Assembly (NCBI GenBank): GCA_016808115.1 | Contig: JAEQBH010001392.1 | Span: 434,001 to 498,000, forward strand | DNA length: 64,000 bases | Origin: Tetrastigma voinierianum | Taxonomy: Eukaryota > Streptophyta > Magnoliopsida > Vitales > Vitaceae | Direction of reading: 5' to 3' | Part shown: piece by piece, positions 60,432 through 64,000 of the stretch | Numbering within the stretch: the stretch's first letter is position 1 | Layout: every line of letters begins with the position of its first letter | Made by a program: the position numbers and the translations under genes | The notes under the pieces: model-generated | What the model was told of the DNA's origin: nothing | Seen by the model: only the letters and a program-made list of their open reading frames with translations | The model's database searches: none

Positions 60432-61470
60432 ATGTCTGACATTGCCAAGCTTAGATTCTTTGCCCTTGACATTTGAACCAAGAATTATTGCTTGGATTAC
60501 GGATCTGAAATCCATGGATGCTATGAATTTGGGAAATCTTGTCAGAAGAAATGTCGCATCGCGTGAGGATCGCGCGAGGCACTTAATTTTCGTTCGCCGT
60601 CGTATTGATGCAAGTTTGAAGAGTGAATATCTACTGATTAAGAATCCATTGATCCTCTGGAATAATTTGAAGAGCGATATGACCATCAAAGGCGTAATAC
60701 TTCCAAAAGCAGATTATGGTGTGGCTTCATTTAAGATTACAAGATTTTAAAGTCGGTCACGGTGACTTCCTGACTTCGGCTATTTTTCAAAATTAGCTCT
60801 CGGTTGCAATTATGTGGAGAAAAAATCAGCGATGAGGACATGCTCTAAGAAAAACTTATACTACCTTTCATGCCTCTAACATGCTCTACTTGTGTGACAA
60901 TATAGAGCGTCGTTTACGAGATATTAGGAGTTAATTGCATGCCTCCTTGTAGGCAGGCAAAATAACGACTGTTGGCTGAAAAATCATCAATCACAAATCT
61001 CTTGGGTGGTATGTTGCGGCAATGCTGTCAATTTCTATTCATAAACGCATGGACGAGGCGTGGATATCATTATGGGCGAGTAGGCGTGGTCGTGGCCGTA
61101 GTCGATGGTCGTAGTGCGACGCAACTCTTGGGGTCGAGGAGATTTTAATCAATCTCAAAATAAAAAACAACTCTAACAACCGGGAGGTGGCTCATTCGGA
61201 GACATTAAATGGAAAGACACCGGGGCCACATAACATGGCGTATGAGCGAGATCTTATGGGTGTGGAATGAAGGTCATTGGTCTGGTACTTGTCGTGCGGC
61301 CCGAACATTTAGTTGATCTTTATCGGGCCTCCATTAAAGGGAAAGAACAAGCAAATTGAGACAAATTTTATTGATGGCAATGACATAATGAATTTTAATG
61401 ACCTCATGAGTCTCTCCCGAGAAGATGGCAACGAGGAGTAATGCAAAATTCTTTTGATGATGAGAGTCTC
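60432..61470 (+). pseudogene. Copia gag region
   Basis: Starts ATG at 60,432 (MSDIAKLRFFALDI). The frame at 60,442-60,750 contains SMDAMNLGNLVRRNVASRED then RARHLIFVRRRIDASLKSEY and LLIKNPLILWNNLK, matching the plant Copia gag (UBN2-like) pattern 'LDAM.LG.TI....S.QDRA.A..F.R.HL.E.LK.EYL...DP..LW..L'. After a shift, DEDMLxKTYTTFHASN follows at about 60,830-60,885. An RG-rich stretch (61,060-61,110), then GHWSGTC near 61,275, represents the basic region and decayed zinc knuckle. Gag forms the virus-like particle; this copy is broken by several frameshifts and stops. Confidence 0.85.
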
Positions 61471-61639
61471 GATTAAACTATTTTAACTAATTTTGACCTT
61501 TGATTCTTTAAGGATCGAGTGAAAATCTAGACCATTTGATTGAGTGGTGGCAATGTTTGCTATGATTGGCGATAAAGTTATTATATTACTTTTCTTATGT
61601 TATTTATCTAATGCAAACTTTGATTTATATCTACATTTG

Positions 61640-62260
61640 TTTTTCTTTGAAGATATATGGATTTCTCTTCCAGCATGATCAATTATATATCATCTATTTG
61701 AGAGATGAATATCGTATTGGCTTGTACCATAACCCCACCTGATTCTACGGAATAAGAAATGTTTTTCAAACTTAACAATAATTTATCTAATGTCAGTTGT
61801 CTCGAGGTCACGACTGACCTAATTAAAGGCTAGGAAGGCTGATACGTCTTGCCTAATGGTACCAAGTTCCAAATTAATAATGCCTTTATTCTAATAAATC
61901 TAATAGAAATTTACTTAGTTTCAAGGATATTCGCGAGGAAATGGATATCACATTGAAACTATGCATGTCGATGGAAATGAAAGTATTTACTCATTACCTT
62001 GTATTTTGAGCCAAAAACAAATCTTGGAACAAATGGCTTCTCTTTATCATGTGAGTTATATCAAACAAGCCCATAAGGCCTATTGAATCCCATGCTATAA
62101 TAAACCAGAAGTTCAAGCTGACTCTAAAGCATTTATATTGTGACTTGAAGCAAACTGAACATCCAGGGATTCTCCATGATGCAGGCGATATAGTTACAAA
62201 TTCTAATGGCATCATTAACAAGCGAGACAAATTTTAACATCTAAATGATTTTAATTGTCT
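61640..62260 (+). pseudogene. Copia protease/pre-integrase region
   Basis: Across frames: LPNGTKFQINNA (about 61,850) and NLLSFKDIRENGYHIETMHV (about 61,910-61,970), the conserved stretch after the Copia protease, then CILSQKQILEQMASLYHG. The protease active-site D[ST]G is not visible, so the catalytic segment is missing or shifted. Confidence 0.75.
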
Positions 62261-62289
62261 TTGCTTGTTCTCAAGGCCAATTGATTGTT

Positions 62290-62800
62290 AGACCATCTTT
62301 TACTAAAGTTGTGTACGACTCACCTTTTCTAGAGCGTATTCAAAGGGGATATTTGTGAGCCTATTCACCCACCCGGTGGACACGCATTTATTTTATGGTC
62401 TTAATTGATGCGTCACTCGTTGGTCTCATGTATGCCTTCTTTCACCAGGGATGTCGCGTTTGCTTTAAGATTACTAGCTCAAATAATTAGACTAAGGGCC
62501 CAATTTCTGATCCTTACATCAAGAACATTGATCGCCGATAATCTTTGCGATAATTCTCATCTCAAGCCTTCATAATTATTGCATGTCAATTTGAATAGAT
62601 GTTATTTGATTGCTGTGTTCATACTCCGAGTAGTTAAATTGAATCTTTTGCATTAGCGTCTGTGATTAATTGCTAGACCTTTCGCACGAAAACCAAATTG
62701 CCTTTATCGGCGTAGGGGCATGCTAGTATTCATGTGGCGAGAGATTAATTCGCTACTACGACCCTCACAAACAAATCGGGATTTATCACCATTCTGACTT
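62290..62800 (+). pseudogene. Copia integrase core remnant
   Basis: The translation includes SPFLERIQRG (about 62,325), then HP..GH and FMVLIDAS (about 62,365-62,410), matching 'F..I..DI.GP..P..G...YF.V.IDD.SR' of Copia integrases. The first catalytic Asp (in GDI) is not preserved. Later, 'aattagactaagggcccaat' encodes a match to the region before the second Asp. The second half is heavily eroded. Confidence 0.65.
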
Positions 62801-62817
62801 GTTTTAGGTTACCAACC

Positions 62818-63121
62818 TATTATTTCACATCTACGTGTTTTTAGGTTTGTCTTTGTTTATGTTCCTGTGCTCCCATCGACACAACCTTTAGGTCCTCAGC
62901 AGCATGTAGTATTTATGTTGGTTTTCAATCCTCATCCTATTATCACCTATGTTGAGCCTCTCACGGGTGGGGTTTTTCTTTGCTTGATTTGCGATTGTCA
63001 TTTTAATGAAAATGTTTCCGCCATTAGGGAGGAAAGCCAATTCAGAGAAGAATGGCGAAAAATTACATGGAATGAATCATCTTTATCTCATTTGACCCTC
63101 ACAAAGCAATCTGAATTCTAG
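62818..63121 (+). pseudogene. Copia integrase-RT linker (SH3-like) remnant
   Basis: Frame 62,867-63,121 reads LGPQQHVVFMLVFNPHPIIT then YVEPLTGGVFLCLICDCHFN, matching 'lgP......vGY......r.y.p.t..v....dv.F.E' of Copia polyproteins. ITWNESSLSHLTLTKQSEF follows. Length and order are as in the family; the frame is lost on both sides. Confidence 0.75.
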
Positions 63122-63639
63122 GGTTCAAAAGATAATTCATTTACAAGATCTTGCAAATGGAGTGCACGATGCATTTATTGATTGACAAAGTTACAAAATC
63201 ACATATACCGGTTTAATATCAGCCTGATTGAAATTCAATGGAAAAATTAAAATATAGCATGGCCTAATGAGCCTATTACAATTAAAGCGTGGGCGACCTC
63301 TTGGCTCAAAGACAATTCCTAGAAAAAGAAAAAGTGTTAAATTTAATACTCCACGAAGAGGACGCTCTGAAGAGCATACAAATGAAAAGGATTGACAAAT
63401 ATAAATAATGAACTAACTAGCCCTATGGAGAATGTATCAATTGATCGATTATCTCATGAGTTTATGTAGGTACATAACAATGAAAAGAAATCTCTATCAA
63501 TTATATATAAAAGGTAAAATGCGGAATCGAAATACTACTTATAGATGATGCTTTCTTTCAAATGGCTACGGACATCATAAATAATGATGAGAGATCAAAG
63601 GCACAAAAATATAGATGAATGTCGACGTCGAAATGATTG

Positions 63640-64000
63640 GTTAAAATGGAAAAACTGATGAGCGAGTTAAAGTCCTGGCTAAGCGAGGTATTTGGACCCG
63701 ATGGTTCAGCGCCCTAGAACGTAAACTCCTATTGGATATAGATGGGTCTTTGTTCGAAGCGAAATAGGCAAAATAAAATAGTGCGATATAAAGCACGCCT
63801 TGTGAGTTTCTCACAGGCTGGAATTGATTATGAGGAGACATATTCTCCGTAATGGAATTTATATTGCATTTAAAACTATTAATATATTTAAATGATCTAC
63901 GAAGGACTTGATATGCGGGTGATGGATGTAATTATGACTATTTATATGGATCTACGAATCTTAATGTATATATGAAAATCGCAGGATTCAAATTGCACGA
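63640..64000 (+). pseudogene. Copia reverse transcriptase, N-terminal part
   Basis: Across frames: ELKSWLSEVFGP, then IVRYKARLVS (lacking the usual 'AQGF') and AGIDYEETYSP, then GLDMRVMDV. These match the first motifs of Copia reverse transcriptase ('YKARLVA.GF.Q..GiDY.ETFSPV', 'l.QMDVktAFLnG'). Small deletions remove residues within motifs. The YVDD active site would lie beyond the window. Confidence 0.85.

Larger units (their letters stand above)
60432..64000 (+). mobile_element. Ty1/Copia retrotransposon, coding region, cut by window end
   Basis: A single Copia polyprotein can be followed across frames: gag with CCHC remnant, protease/spacer, integrase, SH3-like linker and the start of reverse transcriptase, in the Copia order (integrase before reverse transcriptase). 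It continues past 64,000. No 5' LTR or PBS is clear upstream of 60,432. Frame changes occur every 100-300 bp. Confidence 0.85.

Overview
The window is nuclear DNA from a flowering plant, most likely a eudicot. It is AT-rich, full of long (TA)n runs, and packed with plant-type LTR retrotransposons, plant-type LINE, SINE, MITE and hAT relics, plus pieces of a plant LRR receptor-like kinase. I found no intact protein-coding gene, no rRNA or true tRNA gene, and nothing prokaryotic. Almost everything recognisable is a broken mobile element, many nested inside others. Recognisable reading frames are interrupted every 100-300 bases, which means either old sequence or an assembly with residual indels.

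1-8,350: remains of a Tat/Ogre-like Gypsy element (opposite-strand LTR piece at 1-557; 3' non-coding region, polypurine tract and 3' LTR at 3,512-8,348). It is interrupted by a 2.95-kb solo LTR (A, 558-3,511) and a 2.06-kb solo LTR with a perfect 5-bp target duplication (G, 4,500-6,556).

9,005-21,440: a diverged tandem duplication of non-coding sequence. Copy 1 carries a 3.5-kb solo LTR (B, inverted relative to A) and a 5'-truncated LINE that itself carries a MITE. Copy 2 carries a tRNA-derived SINE. Each copy supplies a near-empty site for insertions in the other. Solo LTR C (16,443-18,565) lies between them.

22,306-39,271: a 3'-truncated Gypsy element on the minus strand (integrase remnant, 5' LTR I), then further LTRs (J, H, D) separated by unassigned AT-rich DNA.

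39,847-51,099: the most complete element, a minus-strand chromovirus-like Gypsy element. It has two LTRs, a PBS matching plant initiator Met-tRNA, a polypurine tract, an integrase with chromodomain-like tail, and an imperfect 5-bp target duplication. It holds a Copia-type solo-LTR-like insertion and a 41-bp minisatellite within the integrase region; its 3' LTR is partly duplicated.

51,100-58,700: an LTR-like stretch dense in a TGTCGCGACA palindrome, one possible exon, an LRR receptor-like kinase pseudogene, two hAT deletion derivatives, and the last exon of an unidentified membrane protein gene on the minus strand.

58,700-64,000: AT-rich DNA, then a frameshifted Ty1/Copia polyprotein (gag, protease, integrase, start of reverse transcriptase) that runs off the window end.

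The parts do not cooperate as a pathway. The layout reads as a record of successive insertion, LTR-LTR recombination (many solo LTRs) and decay. I did not find a convincing new biological system.
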